Below, in pieces: positions 43,663-51,855 of a stretch of DNA of 64,000 nucleotides (the stretch's first letter is position 1; every line of letters begins with the position of its first letter). A program made the position numbers and the translations under genes. The notes beneath the pieces were generated by a model that was not told the origin of the DNA, ran no database searches, and saw only the letters and a list, made by a program, of their open reading frames with translations. The stretch spans positions 186,001 through 250,000 of the forward strand of contig NZ_BOMM01000001.1 in the NCBI RefSeq assembly GCF_016862195.1, written 5' to 3'. Origin of the DNA: Paractinoplanes ferrugineus. Lineage in GTDB: Bacteria > Actinomycetota > Actinomycetes > Mycobacteriales > Micromonosporaceae.

Positions 43663-45708
43663 ATGGCCGACGTTTCGCCGGGCGGGCCGCCCGACCCCTC
43701 CGCCGTGGCTCACCAGCCGCCCCCGACTGACGCCGTGCCCTCGACCGAAGCGGTGACCCGCCCCGTGCATCCGGAGCCCGGCCTGGATCCGGCGCCTTCG
43801 CCGCTGCCCGGCGAACTTCAGGTTTCCGAGGCGGTGGCCGGCGCCCCCAAGCTCGAGATCGCGCCGCGCACCGGCTGGCGGCGCTGGCTGCCGATCGCCA
43901 TCGTGATCAGCGTTCTCGGTCTCGCCGCCGTCGGCATGCTCCTCTACCTCGGCGTCAACATCGGCGTCACCGGCCTCGTCGTCGGCCTCGTCGCCGCGTT
44001 CCTGCCGGTTCCGCTGCTGGTGGCGAGCTTCCTCTGGCTCGACCGCTACGAGCCCGAGCCGATCCGCTACCTCGCGTTCTGCTTCGGCTGGGGCGCCGCC
44101 GTCGCCACCGGCGTGGCCCTGGCGGTCAACACGCTCACCGCCAACCTCTTCGAGCGCTGGGGTCTGCCCGACGCCCTGGTGGCCGTGCTTGTCGCGCCGT
44201 TCATCGAGGAGTCGATGAAGGCAGCCGGCCCGATCCTGCTGAGCTGGCGCCGGCGCAGCGAGTGGTCCGGCATCACCGACGGCATCGTCTACTGCGGGCT
44301 GTCCGCGCTCGGCTTCGCCATGGTGGAAAACGTTCTCTACCTGGGCGGCCACGGCTACGCGGCGGGCGCTCAGGAATACGGCCCGGCGACCGGCCTGCAG
44401 AACGTCTTCCTGATCTTCATCGTGCGCATCCTGTTCACCGGCTTCGCCCACCCGCTGTTCACCTCGATGACCGGCATCGGCCTGGGTGTCGCGGCCCGCT
44501 CCGGCGACCGTCGCGTGCGGTGGCTCGCCCCCATCGCCGGCCTGCTGCTGGCGATGATCCTGCACGGCACGTTCAACCTGCTGCCCACGCTTTCGGTGAG
44601 CCTCTCCCAACCCCTGATCATGCTGTACGGCTACCTCGGCTTCATGGTGCCGTTCTTCTTCGCCGTGGTCGGTTTCGCGATCGCCCTGCGCGCCTGGGAG
44701 GGCCGGCTGACCGAACGGGTGCTCCCGCTCTATGTGCGAGCCGGCTGGTTCTCCCCGCCCGAGGTGGCCGCCCTGGGCAGCCTCGGTCGCCGGCACTCCG
44801 CCCGTCAGTGGGCGCGCCGGGTGTCCGGCGCCACCGGCGCCAAGGCGATGCGCGACTTCCAGTTCGCCGCGACCCAGCTGGCCCTGCTCCGCGACGGCAT
44901 GCAGCGTGGCCTGCACACCACCGCGATCGCCCAGCACACCGACGCCACCGAGGAAAACCGGCTGCTCACCGAGATCCTCACGCACCGCCAGGCGTTCAAC
45001 GGGCGAGACCCGAACTCACCGCAGGCGTTCTGGGACGGCGCCAACTACCAACTCATGTTCCCTGACGGCGCCACCCGAACGGTCGCGCCCCCGGAGAGCC
45101 CGGTCGTGCCCGTCCCCATCCGCCTGACCCCGGCCTACAGCCCCTACGCCGCCGGCCCCGCCCCCTACGGCCAGCAGCTCTACGGCCAGCAGCTCTACGG
45201 CCAGCAGCCCTACGGCCAGCAGCTCTACGGCCAGCAGCCCTACTCGGCGCCCCCGGCCTACCCGGCCGGCTACGGCCAGCCTTCCGCGTCGGCTTACCCC
45301 GCACCGGCCTACCCCGGCAGCTACGGCCAGCAGCCCCACTCGGCACCTCCGGCTTACCCCGGTGGCTACGGCCGGCCTTCCGCCCCGGCTTATCCCGGCA
45401 GCTACGGCCAGCCTCCTGCGCCGGGCTACCCCGGTGGCTACGGCCAGCCTTCCGCTCCGGGCTACCCCGGGGGCTATGACCAGCAGCCTTACTCGGCACC
45501 GCCGGCCTATCCCGGCCAGCCTTCCGCGGCGGCGCCGGACTACGGCCTGCCCGCAGCGGGGCCGGACTACAGCCTGCCCTCAGCGGGGCTGCCGGCCGAG
45601 TCCGGTTACGGGCCGCCGGGGGCTGGGCAAGGCGAGGGAGCTCCGCCCGTACCTCAGCAGCCGGAGCCCGGGTGGCAGCCACCGCAACCGAAGGCACCCG
45701 GCGAATAG
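43663..45708 (+). CDS. PrsW-family intramembrane metalloprotease with Tyr/Gln-rich tail
   Basis: 681 aa from the ATG at 43663. An acidic, Pro-rich cytoplasmic N-terminus (about 1-75) is followed by about eight helices holding the PrsW motifs: VAPFIEESMKAAGP (EE, about 182), FAMVENVLYLGG, FTGFAHPLFTSMTG and ILHGTFNLLP, which supply the metal-binding Glu and His. The tail from about residue 500 is a low-complexity Tyr/Gly/Gln/Pro region with YGQQ and PAYPGGYGQPS repeats. PrsW enzymes cleave membrane proteins such as anti-sigma factors; the target is unknown and no anti-sigma gene is adjacent. Confidence 0.9.
   Translation: MADVSPGGPPDPSAVAHQPPPTDAVPSTEAVTRPVHPEPGLDPAPSPLPGELQVSEAVAGAPKLEIAPRTGWRRWLPIAIVISVLGLAAVGMLLYLGVNIGVTGLVVGLVAAFLPVPLLVASFLWLDRYEPEPIRYLAFCFGWGAAVATGVALAVNTLTANLFERWGLPDALVAVLVAPFIEESMKAAGPILLSWRRRSEWSGITDGIVYCGLSALGFAMVENVLYLGGHGYAAGAQEYGPATGLQNVFLIFIVRILFTGFAHPLFTSMTGIGLGVAARSGDRRVRWLAPIAGLLLAMILHGTFNLLPTLSVSLSQPLIMLYGYLGFMVPFFFAVVGFAIALRAWEGRLTERVLPLYVRAGWFSPPEVAALGSLGRRHSARQWARRVSGATGAKAMRDFQFAATQLALLRDGMQRGLHTTAIAQHTDATEENRLLTEILTHRQAFNGRDPNSPQAFWDGANYQLMFPDGATRTVAPPESPVVPVPIRLTPAYSPYAAGPAPYGQQLYGQQLYGQQPYGQQLYGQQPYSAPPAYPAGYGQPSASAYPAPAYPGSYGQQPHSAPPAYPGGYGRPSAPAYPGSYGQPPAPGYPGGYGQPSAPGYPGGYDQQPYSAPPAYPGQPSAAAPDYGLPAAGPDYSLPSAGLPAESGYGPPGAGQGEGAPPVPQQPEPGWQPPQPKAPGE
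45163..45237 (+). repeat. 15-bp tandem repeat encoding YGQQ(L/P)
   Basis: Five units of (C/T)CCTACGGCCAGCAG-type sequence (the 15-mer CTCTACGGCCAGCAG, first base triplet CTC or CCC) at exact 15-bp spacing inside the PrsW tail. The repeat stays in frame, so copy-number change would lengthen or shorten the tail without a frameshift. Confidence 0.9.
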
Positions 45709-45712
45709 CCGG

Positions 45713-46051
45713 TCAGAGGTAGAGGCCGGTGCCGTCCGGCTGGACCCGGTCGGCCGCGACCGCGTGCACGTCGCGTTCGCGCAGCAGGACGTATTCGCGG
45801 CCGTGCAACTCCACCTCGGAGCGGTCGTCGGGGTCGAAGAGCACCCGGTCGCCGAGCACGATGGAGCGCACGTTGGGGCCGATGCCCACGGTGGTGGCCC
45901 AGGACAGCCGCCGGCCGACCGATGCGGTCGCCGGGATGAGGATGCCGGCGGAAGACCGCCGCTCGCCTTCGCCGCCGTCCTGACGGACGAGGACTCGGTC
46001 ATGCAGCATCCGGATCGGCAATCCGGTCTCGGTAACGGGCTCCGTACTCAC
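45713..46051 (-). CDS. Divergent GroES-like (Cpn10) protein
   Basis: 112 aa, GTG start at 46049-46051. The Cpn10 fold is readable: IRMLHDRVLVRQDGGEGERR, the SSAGILIPATA mobile-loop-type segment, VGIGPNVRSIVLGDRVLFDP and a final VELHGREYVLLRERDVHAVA. It differs from the housekeeping groES sequence and carries 10-15 extra residues at the ends. It could serve groEL in special conditions or have lost that role. It is convergent with the PrsW gene and divergent from the AI-2E gene. Confidence 0.8.
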   Translation of the reverse strand: MSTEPVTETGLPIRMLHDRVLVRQDGGEGERRSSAGILIPATASVGRRLSWATTVGIGPNVRSIVLGDRVLFDPDDRSEVELHGREYVLLRERDVHAVAADRVQPDGTGLYL

Positions 46052-46176
46052 GATCCAGACGGTACGCCGGGTGTGGCGGCCCCTCGCGCGCCGGTCCGAC
46101 GGATGGTGCCGGAGGTAACTGTGCGGCGCCGGGCTACTACGGTGGTTACCGCGTGCCGTGATGAGGGGGTTGGCGG

Positions 46177-47454
46177 TTGAACCGCTTGCAGCGTGTCCGG
46201 GAAAATCTGCGCAAGGCTTACAACTCCGGTCGGGAGTCGGTGCGGGAGACCCGGGCGGACGAGGTGCCGGCCGGAAGTCCGAGCATCGACGACGATTTTG
46301 TGCCGCCCGCGCGCGAGCCGGAGCTGGTGCACGGCTCGATCAGCAGCCGGGACGACGCCGAGGTGCCGCACTCGCTGCGGATCGCGGCCGCCTGGAGCTG
46401 GCGCTTGATCGTGGTCGGCGTGATCGGCTGGGCGCTGCTGCACTTCGTGGCGATCGTCAGCATCGTGGTCGTCCCGCTGGCGATCGCGTTGCTGCTGTCG
46501 GCCATCCTGGCGCCCGCCGTGAGTTGGCTGCTCAAGCTGAAGGTGCCGCGGTCGCTTGCCACGTTCATGGTGTTGATCTGCGGCATCGCGGCGGTCGCCG
46601 GCACGCTGACCCTGGTGATCACCCAGTTCGTGGACGGCGCCGACGAGTTGACCGAGAAGGCCAGCGACGGGGTGCGGCAGATCCAGGACTGGGCGCGCAA
46701 CGGCCCGCTGCACCTCTCCGACGATCAGGTCAACCGGGCCATCGAGCAGGGCCAGGCGTGGGTCAACTCGCACACCTCGCAGCTGACGTCGACCGGCATC
46801 GCCACCGCCGCGACCCTGTTCGAGGTGGTCACCGGCATGCTGCTGGTGCTGTTCTCGACGTTCTTCTTCCTGCGCGACGGTCGCAAGATCTGGCGGTTCA
46901 TCGTCCGGTTGTTCCCGGTGAACGCCCGCTGGTCGCTGGCCGACGCCGGGGACGCGTCTTGGGCGACGCTCAGCGCGTACGTCCGGGCGACCGTGCTCGT
47001 CGCGTTCATCGACGCGCTCGGCGTCGGCATCGCGCTCGTGGTGCTGCACATCCCGTTCCCGTTCCCGCTGGCCGCGCTGGTGTTCCTGGGCGCGTTCATC
47101 CCGATCGTGGGTGCGGGCGTGTCGGGCACGGTGGCGGTGCTGGTGGCGCTGGTCGATCAGGGCTGGGTGATCGCCCTTGTCGTGCTCGGCGCGGTGATCC
47201 TGGTGCAGCAGGTCGAGGGCCACGTCCTCCAGCCGCTGATCATGGGCCGGGCGGTGGCCATCCACCCGCTCGTCGTGATCATCGGAATCGCCTGCGGGGC
47301 GACCCTGGCCGGCATCATCGGCGCCCTGGTCGCGGTGCCGCTGATCGCGGTGCTCAACACCGGCGTCCGGCGGCTGGCCCGCACCCGGCCCGAGGTCCCG
47401 GCCAGCGCGGTAGTGGTCGGGGGCGGGACCCGATCGGGTCCCGCCCCCTCCTGA
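46177..47454 (+). CDS. AI-2E family transporter
   Basis: 425 aa from the TTG at 46177: a stop sits five codons upstream in frame and GAGGGGG lies eight bases before, so TTG is the only sound start. A roughly 65-residue hydrophilic N-terminus is followed by about eight helices. Family motifs: VPLAIALLLSAILAPAVSWL, the loop with QIQDWARNG, FFFLRDGRKIWRF, and LGAFIPIVGAGVSGTVAVLV with QQVEGHVLQPLIMGRAV. Family members export autoinducer-2 or act as Na+/H+ antiporters; substrate is not known in actinomycetes. Confidence 0.9.
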   Translation: MNRLQRVRENLRKAYNSGRESVRETRADEVPAGSPSIDDDFVPPAREPELVHGSISSRDDAEVPHSLRIAAAWSWRLIVVGVIGWALLHFVAIVSIVVVPLAIALLLSAILAPAVSWLLKLKVPRSLATFMVLICGIAAVAGTLTLVITQFVDGADELTEKASDGVRQIQDWARNGPLHLSDDQVNRAIEQGQAWVNSHTSQLTSTGIATAATLFEVVTGMLLVLFSTFFFLRDGRKIWRFIVRLFPVNARWSLADAGDASWATLSAYVRATVLVAFIDALGVGIALVVLHIPFPFPLAALVFLGAFIPIVGAGVSGTVAVLVALVDQGWVIALVVLGAVILVQQVEGHVLQPLIMGRAVAIHPLVVIIGIACGATLAGIIGALVAVPLIAVLNTGVRRLARTRPEVPASAVVVGGGTRSGPAPS

Positions 47455-47473
47455 ACCACGAACAGAGCGTGGG

Positions 47474-47806
47474 CTAGGTCGCGGTCACGCCGATCGCGAC
47501 CTCGTTGACGCCGCGCGTGGCGTCGACGATGACCTCACCGTTGCCGGCCCGGCTCAGCGCCCGCAGGGTCCACGAACCCGGCGCGGCGAAGAAGCGGAAC
47601 ACGCCCTCGGGCGAGGTGACGACCTCGGCGGTGAACTCGCCGGTGCCGTCGAGCAGGCGAACGTAGGCACCGCCGACGGCGTCGCCGTCGGCATTGCTCA
47701 CGATGCCGGTGATGACGGTTTCCTTCTCCAGGTCGACGCTCGCGGGGAGGGGCGCCGACTGGTCAGGGGCGGCGCAACCGGCCGCGACATTTGACGGAGA
47801 CGTCAT
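47474..47806 (-). CDS. sseC: SseC-like DUF1416 protein
   Basis: 110 aa from the ATG at 47804-47806. The AAAGG ribosome binding site lies inside the stop region of the rhodanese gene, 2 bp away, so the pair is coupled. Sequence: LPASVDLEKETVITGIVSNA, GAYVRLLDGTGEFTAEVVTS, FRFFAAPGSWTLRALSRAGN. This closely follows mycobacterial SseC, which always accompanies a CysA2/CysA3-type thiosulfate sulfurtransferase. It has a transthyretin-like beta fold and no known catalytic residues; probable accessory to sulfur transfer. Confidence 0.9.
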   Translation of the reverse strand: MTSPSNVAAGCAAPDQSAPLPASVDLEKETVITGIVSNADGDAVGGAYVRLLDGTGEFTAEVVTSPEGVFRFFAAPGSWTLRALSRAGNGEVIVDATRGVNEVAIGVTAT

Positions 47807-47808
47807 GA

Positions 47809-48657
47809 TCACGCCTTTCCGGGCTCGTCGCCGAGGGCGATCGGCACGCCGATGAGCGAGCCGTACTCGGTCCAGGAGCCGTCGTAGTTCTTGACGTTCT
47901 GCTGGCCGAGGAGCTCCTTGAGCACGAACCACGTGTGCGAGGAGCGCTCGCCGATCCGGCAGTACGCGATGGTGTCCTTGCTGCCGTCGAGCCCGGCGTC
48001 ACCGTAGATCTTGGCGAGTTCGTCGTCGGACTTGAAGGTGCCGTCCTCGTTGGCGGCCTTGCTCCACGGCACGCTGATCGCCGTAGGAATGTGACCGGCC
48101 CGCTGCGACTGCTCCTGCGGCAGGTGCGCCGGGGCGAGCAGGCGACCCGCGAACTCGTCGGGGCTGCGCACGTCGACCAGGTTCTGCACGCCGATGGCCT
48201 GCACGACCTCGTCGCGGAACGCGCGGATCGTCAGGTCGGGCGCGGCGGCCTGGTAGTTGGTCTTGGCCCGGCTCGGCACGTCCTTGGTGTAGGTGCGCGC
48301 GTCGAGCTCCCACTTCTTGCGGCCACCGTCGAGCAGCTTCACGTCACCGTGGCCGTACAGCTTGAAGTACCAGAACGCGTACGCGGCGAACCAGTTGTTG
48401 TTGCCGCCGTAGAGCACGACCGTGTCGTCGTTGCTGATGCCCCGCTCGCTCAGGAGAGCGGAGAACTGCTCCTGGTTGACGAAGTCCCGCCGGACCGGGT
48501 CCTGCAGGTCCTGCTTCCAGTCGATCTTGATGGCGCCCGGGATGTGGCCGCCGTCGTAGGCCGAGGTGTCCTCGTCGACCTCGACGAAGACGACACCGGG
48601 GGTGTCGAGGTTCTTCTCGGCCCAGTCGGCCGAGACGAGTGCGGTGTCGCGACTCAT
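47809..48657 (-). CDS. cysA2: Thiosulfate sulfurtransferase (rhodanese, CysA2/SseA type)
   Basis: 282 aa, ATG at 48655-48657 with AGGGAG upstream. Two rhodanese domains: the inactive N-terminal one (VFVEVDEDTSAYDGGHIPGA, VVLYGGNNNWFAAYAFWYFK) and the catalytic C-terminal one with CRIGERSSHTWF, where the Cys (about 233) takes the sulfur. It closely resembles mycobacterial CysA2/CysA3. It moves sulfane sulfur from thiosulfate to acceptors. First gene of a two-gene operon with sseC. Expression is probably set by the upstream Cys leader peptide and a hairpin over its ribosome binding site. Confidence 0.95.
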   Translation of the reverse strand: MSRDTALVSADWAEKNLDTPGVVFVEVDEDTSAYDGGHIPGAIKIDWKQDLQDPVRRDFVNQEQFSALLSERGISNDDTVVLYGGNNNWFAAYAFWYFKLYGHGDVKLLDGGRKKWELDARTYTKDVPSRAKTNYQAAAPDLTIRAFRDEVVQAIGVQNLVDVRSPDEFAGRLLAPAHLPQEQSQRAGHIPTAISVPWSKAANEDGTFKSDDELAKIYGDAGLDGSKDTIAYCRIGERSSHTWFVLKELLGQQNVKNYDGSWTEYGSLIGVPIALGDEPGKA

Positions 48658-48664
48658 CTTTTAC

Positions 48665-48708
48665 TCCCTGTGAAGGTGAGAGATTGGGGGAGAGTCAGCG
48701 CACAGGGA
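48665..48708 (-). promoter_or_regulatory. Hairpin sequestering the ribosome binding site of the rhodanese gene
   Basis: On the minus strand TCCCTGTG (48708-48701) pairs perfectly with CACAGGGA (48672-48665), 28-base loop. The right arm contains the AGGGA of the ribosome binding site, so the stem would block translation. It lies downstream of a Cys-rich leader peptide, suggesting that ribosome stalling alters the fold. A second possible stem, GCCAC/GTGGC with TTGAG/CTCAA inside, lies nearer the leader (about 48785-48831). Confidence 0.6.
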
Positions 48709-48834
48709 TTTGGTCGCACCCCGCGCGGGACCCATCGGTACTTGGTGGGATCTCACGATTTGGAGCTGCACAGCGTGCGACGGCGCCACTGCCGATCATT
48801 GAGAGCTAGAAGTTGCTCAACACTGGTGGCCCCG

Positions 48835-48912
48835 TCAGATGACAGGGCGACACAGGCACGCGGCCACGCGACACAGGTCGATCGCGCGCCTTTTCGTGAG
48901 CAAGGGGCTCAT
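48835..48912 (-). CDS. Cys-containing leader peptide (25 aa), probable attenuator
   Basis: A 26-codon frame, ATG at 48910-48912, stop TGA at 48835-48837. It encodes MSPLLTKRR, then AIDLCRVAACLCRPVI, with Cys at 14, 19 and 21. The core L-T-x-R-R-x-(I/V)-D-L-C-R matches the small actinobacterial leader-peptide family found before sulfur genes. A -10-like TAGGGT (48926-48921) ends eight bases before the ATG, which fits a leaderless transcript. Ribosome slowing at the Cys codons when cysteine is short would change folding toward the rhodanese gene. Regulation is inferred. Confidence 0.8.
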   Translation of the reverse strand: MSPLLTKRRAIDLCRVAACLCRPVI

Positions 48913-48982
48913 GAAAAACGACCCTACCAGCGGTTCCAGACCCCGGAACAGACTCGACCACCATCCGGGAACGAGGCCGGGG

Positions 48983-49777
48983 TCACAGACCGCTCGAGTT
49001 GAGGGCGACATCGGACGCTCCGGCCGTGACCTTCAGGCCGTCAGGCTGCGCATCCACGTTCTGAACAGTCAACTTGAGCGGCAGCGCGGGGACCCGAAGA
49101 TCAAAGGCCAACTTGTTGACGTACGAGTTGATCAGTCCTTTGACGATCGGGTTGTCCGGCAGACCCTCGGCCGACACATTGCTGAAACGCACCTGAACCA
49201 CGTTCCCGCTCTTCACGGTGAGCGCCGCGGTGCCGGTCACGTTGACGGTCTGGCCGAGCACCTGCACCGGCGCGGCCCCCGTCAACTTGCCGTCCTTGGC
49301 CGCCAGCTTCACGCCCGGCTGCCCGATCAGCTCGATCAGCTGGGGGTAGTCGATGAACCCGACGCCGGTCACGGTGCCGGCCACGATGTTGCCGTTGCCG
49401 GAGCGGATCGTGTCGAGCGGCGCGGTGACGTCCTTCGCGCGTACGTCAAGAAGCTTCATCTTGACCGTCCGGTTGTTGCCGGCCGGGCCGGAGAAGTTCG
49501 CGAGCCCGATCTTGATCTCGTCGTAGCGGCCGCGGGCCACCTGGGTGAGGAACGGGAAGCCCTCCACCGTGACGGCCGGCTTCTCGCTGGTCGCCTTCTG
49601 GTTGGCGACCTGCTCGGCCACCTTGTCGCTGATCATCCGCTCGGCGTAGGACTTGCCCACCCGGTCGGCCGCCACCGCGAGGCCCAGCAGGAGCAACACC
49701 AGCACGATGAACGTGATCAGCAGACGCCGTCCCCAACGCCGCCGGGGTCGCGCACCATCGCTGTAAACCTCGCCCAC
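48983..49777 (-). CDS. DUF2993 / LmeA-like lipid-binding envelope protein
   Basis: 264 aa from a GTG at 49775-49777 with AGGAGG upstream. A basic N-terminus and one membrane anchor (LLITFIVLVLLLLGLAVAAD) are followed by the DUF2993 domain: AERMISDKVAEQV, VEGFPFLTQVARGRYDEIKI, AKDVTAPLDTI, and LPDNPIVKGLINSYVNKLAF. The fold resembles lipid-binding TULIP-type barrels. In mycobacteria the orthologous position (Rv0817c, LmeA) lies between cysA2 and glnR and takes part in mannan lipid maturation. The same gene order here supports orthology, but the substrate may differ. Confidence 0.87.
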   Translation of the reverse strand: MGEVYSDGARPRRRWGRRLLITFIVLVLLLLGLAVAADRVGKSYAERMISDKVAEQVANQKATSEKPAVTVEGFPFLTQVARGRYDEIKIGLANFSGPAGNNRTVKMKLLDVRAKDVTAPLDTIRSGNGNIVAGTVTGVGFIDYPQLIELIGQPGVKLAAKDGKLTGAAPVQVLGQTVNVTGTAALTVKSGNVVQVRFSNVSAEGLPDNPIVKGLINSYVNKLAFDLRVPALPLKLTVQNVDAQPDGLKVTAGASDVALNSSGL

Positions 49778-49844
49778 CGGGCCTCCTGACCATCGACTGT
49801 GGTGGACCGTACATGCCCGGATCCAACCCTGCCTGAAACCGGGC

Positions 49845-50834
49845 CTAGGTCAGGTACCAATGGGTCAGCGCGTAGGCGGCCGGGGCGATCAGGGCGAACG
49901 CGCCCAGCGGACCCTGCATGTGCCGGGCCACCCAGAAGGTGGGCGCGTCGCCGGCCAGCTCACGGCCCGCGTCGCCGAAGTTCACCGCCAGGTCGACCAG
50001 GCTGGCGATCACCGCCGCGATCAGGCCGATCACCGCGCCCTTGGCCGGCGTGAACGGCAGCACCAGCACGCTGCCCAGCGCCGCCGACGCCAGCGTGCCG
50101 AGCATGGCGCCCAGCACCACGCCGGTCGCGCCCCGCGGCACCTGCGGCGCGATCCGCGGCTTCGGGAACACGGCGTCGGTCGCGCGGGCGACCAGCAGCG
50201 CCACCCCCGCGCCGGCGGCGCAGACCACTATCGCCTGGGTGCCGACCGGCTGCCGGGTGAGGATCACCGGGATCGCGTACGCCACCACGCCGAGCACGAT
50301 CAACAGGGTGTTACGCCAGGAGTCCGTGGCGCGCTTGCGGTAATCGGCCCGGAACAGCTGACTCGCCACCGCCGCCACGAAACCGGCGAGCGCGACGAGC
50401 AGCAGCGGGAACAGTGCCGCGGGCGTACTCGTCACCGCGAAATAGTCGGCAGCCACCGCGACCACCGCACAGACCGCGGCGGTCGGCCCGGGGGCCGGCG
50501 GGTGCAACGCCATGATCCAGGCGAGCAGATAGAGCGACTGGACCCCGAAGAGCACCACCGCGTACGGCCACCGGTAGTCCGGTGCGGACGTCTGTGCCCC
50601 CAGCGCGAGGCCGAGCCCGAGCAGCGCGGCGAAACCGGCGATGGCCAGCGCCAACTGCCGCCGGACCGGGACGACCTCGACCTCCTCGAACTCCTCGTCG
50701 TCATCCTCCTGCAGCTCGGACTTCGTCTTCGAGGACTCGGGGACGACCGCGCCGAGGAACCCACGGCCGGCACCACCGCGCGGGATCTCGCGCGAGGCGT
50801 CTTCGTCCCAAGGGTCTTTGTCTTCCTGCGGCAT
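49845..50834 (-). CDS. Conserved integral membrane protein of unknown function
   Basis: 329 aa from the ATG at 50832-50834; the open frame upstream lacks a better start. The first roughly 60 residues are charged with a long acidic run (ELQEDDDEEFEEVEVV). About ten helices follow, e.g. LALAIAGFAALLGLGLALGA, YAVVLFGVQSLYLLAWIMAL, FPLLLVALAGFVAAVASQLF and LGAMLGTLASAALGSVLVLP. The end FWVARHMQGPLGAFALIAPA is near the C-terminus. I do not recognise the family. A 6-bp hairpin (GCCCGG/CCGGGC, 49815-49844) touches its stop codon. Confidence 0.75.
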   Translation of the reverse strand: MPQEDKDPWDEDASREIPRGGAGRGFLGAVVPESSKTKSELQEDDDEEFEEVEVVPVRRQLALAIAGFAALLGLGLALGAQTSAPDYRWPYAVVLFGVQSLYLLAWIMALHPPAPGPTAAVCAVVAVAADYFAVTSTPAALFPLLLVALAGFVAAVASQLFRADYRKRATDSWRNTLLIVLGVVAYAIPVILTRQPVGTQAIVVCAAGAGVALLVARATDAVFPKPRIAPQVPRGATGVVLGAMLGTLASAALGSVLVLPFTPAKGAVIGLIAAVIASLVDLAVNFGDAGRELAGDAPTFWVARHMQGPLGAFALIAPAAYALTHWYLT

Positions 50835-51039
50835 GGAGGGGAACACGCATGCGATGGTGCCAGACTCGCCCGGGTCGTGGTCGGGCGCGCTTGTTAACAG
50901 CACCTTTCGCCGATCGGGTAAAAGGCTGGTTACGACTGGGCCGTTCGGTCACCTTACGAGCGTTTACTACATCACTTGCCCACACGACCGGGGTGTTCAA
51001 GGCGATGCATCGGCTAAGGTAACGCCAGCCCACCCGTCG

Positions 51040-51055
51040 GTGACGCCGGGGAAAC
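51040..51055 (+). promoter_or_regulatory. GlnR-box-like site upstream of glnR; rest of gap unassigned
   Basis: GTGAC-GCCGGG-GAAAC fits one half of the GlnR box (gTnAc-N6-GaAAc) exactly. A GTAAC at 51019-51023 sits 21 bp upstream, one base short of the 22-bp period expected for a second half. It lies 80 bp before glnR, so autoregulation is possible. Nothing else was recognised in the 300-bp divergent gap 50835-51134. Confidence 0.35.
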
Positions 51056-51134
51056 AGTCCTCCGGGAGCGGCCTTCATAACGCCGCAAACCGGGTCACCC
51101 TAGCGGCCGCTGTGCCGCAAGGACGGAGGTGAGT

Positions 51135-51851
51135 GTGGAAATCCTTCTGTTGGTGTCGGCACGTGCTGGCGAACCATCTTCCGTACTGCCCGCGCTGGAT
51201 CTGCTTCCCCACTCCGTACGCACCGCCCCCCGTGATGTCCGCACCCTGGTGTCGGGGCCCAGCCCTGACGCGGTCCTGGTGGACGCCCGTTCCGAGCTCT
51301 CCGAAGCCCGCGCCACGTGCCGCATGCTGCACGCGACCGGCATCGGCGTCCCGCTCGTCGCGGTGGTCACCGAGGCCGGCCTCATCGCGCTGAACGCCGA
51401 CTGGGGTGTCGACGACGTCATCCTGGCCAGCGCCGGCCCCGCCGAGGTCGAGGCCCGGCTGCGCCTGGGCGTCGGCCGGCTCAACAACGCCACCGCCGGT
51501 GCCGGTGGCTCGATCCGGGCCGGCGAGCTCAACATCGACCCGGACACCTACGCGGCCAAGCTCAAGGGCCGCCCGCTCGACCTCACCTACAAGGAGTTCG
51601 AGCTGCTCAAGTTCCTGGCGCAGCACCCCGGCCGGGTGTTCACCCGCGACCAGCTGCTGCGCGAGGTCTGGGGCTACGACTACTTCGGTGGCACCCGCAC
51701 GGTCGACGTCCACGTGCGTCGCCTGCGCGCCAAACTCGGCTCCGAGTACGAGTCGATGATCGGCACCGTGCGCCAGGTCGGCTACAAGTTCGTCACGCCG
51801 CCCACCGGTCGCCAACTGCCCGACAACGAGCCGGTCTCGCTGCCGGTCTGA
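51135..51851 (+). CDS. glnR: OmpR-family orphan response regulator GlnR
   Basis: 238 aa from the GTG at 51135; the in-frame GTG at 51129 overlaps the ribosome binding site GGAGG (51125-51129), so the later start is preferred. An atypical receiver domain (about 1-115, [46 protein letters not shown]) is followed by a winged helix: [40 protein letters not shown] and [15 protein letters not shown]. This tracks GlnR of Streptomyces and Mycobacterium. It controls nitrogen assimilation. No sensor kinase is adjacent. mshD follows after 4 bp. Confidence 0.92.
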   Translation: MEILLLVSARAGEPSSVLPALDLLPHSVRTAPRDVRTLVSGPSPDAVLVDARSELSEARATCRMLHATGIGVPLVAVVTEAGLIALNADWGVDDVILASAGPAEVEARLRLGVGRLNNATAGAGGSIRAGELNIDPDTYAAKLKGRPLDLTYKEFELLKFLAQHPGRVFTRDQLLREVWGYDYFGGTRTVDVHVRRLRAKLGSEYESMIGTVRQVGYKFVTPPTGRQLPDNEPVSLPV

Positions 51852-51855
51852 TTTC

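Noticed and set aside
50835-51134. Possible riboswitch (c-di-AMP type) upstream of glnR
   Set aside because: Only a GACGCC-like and a GGGGAAAC piece are present; the conserved core order is missing.
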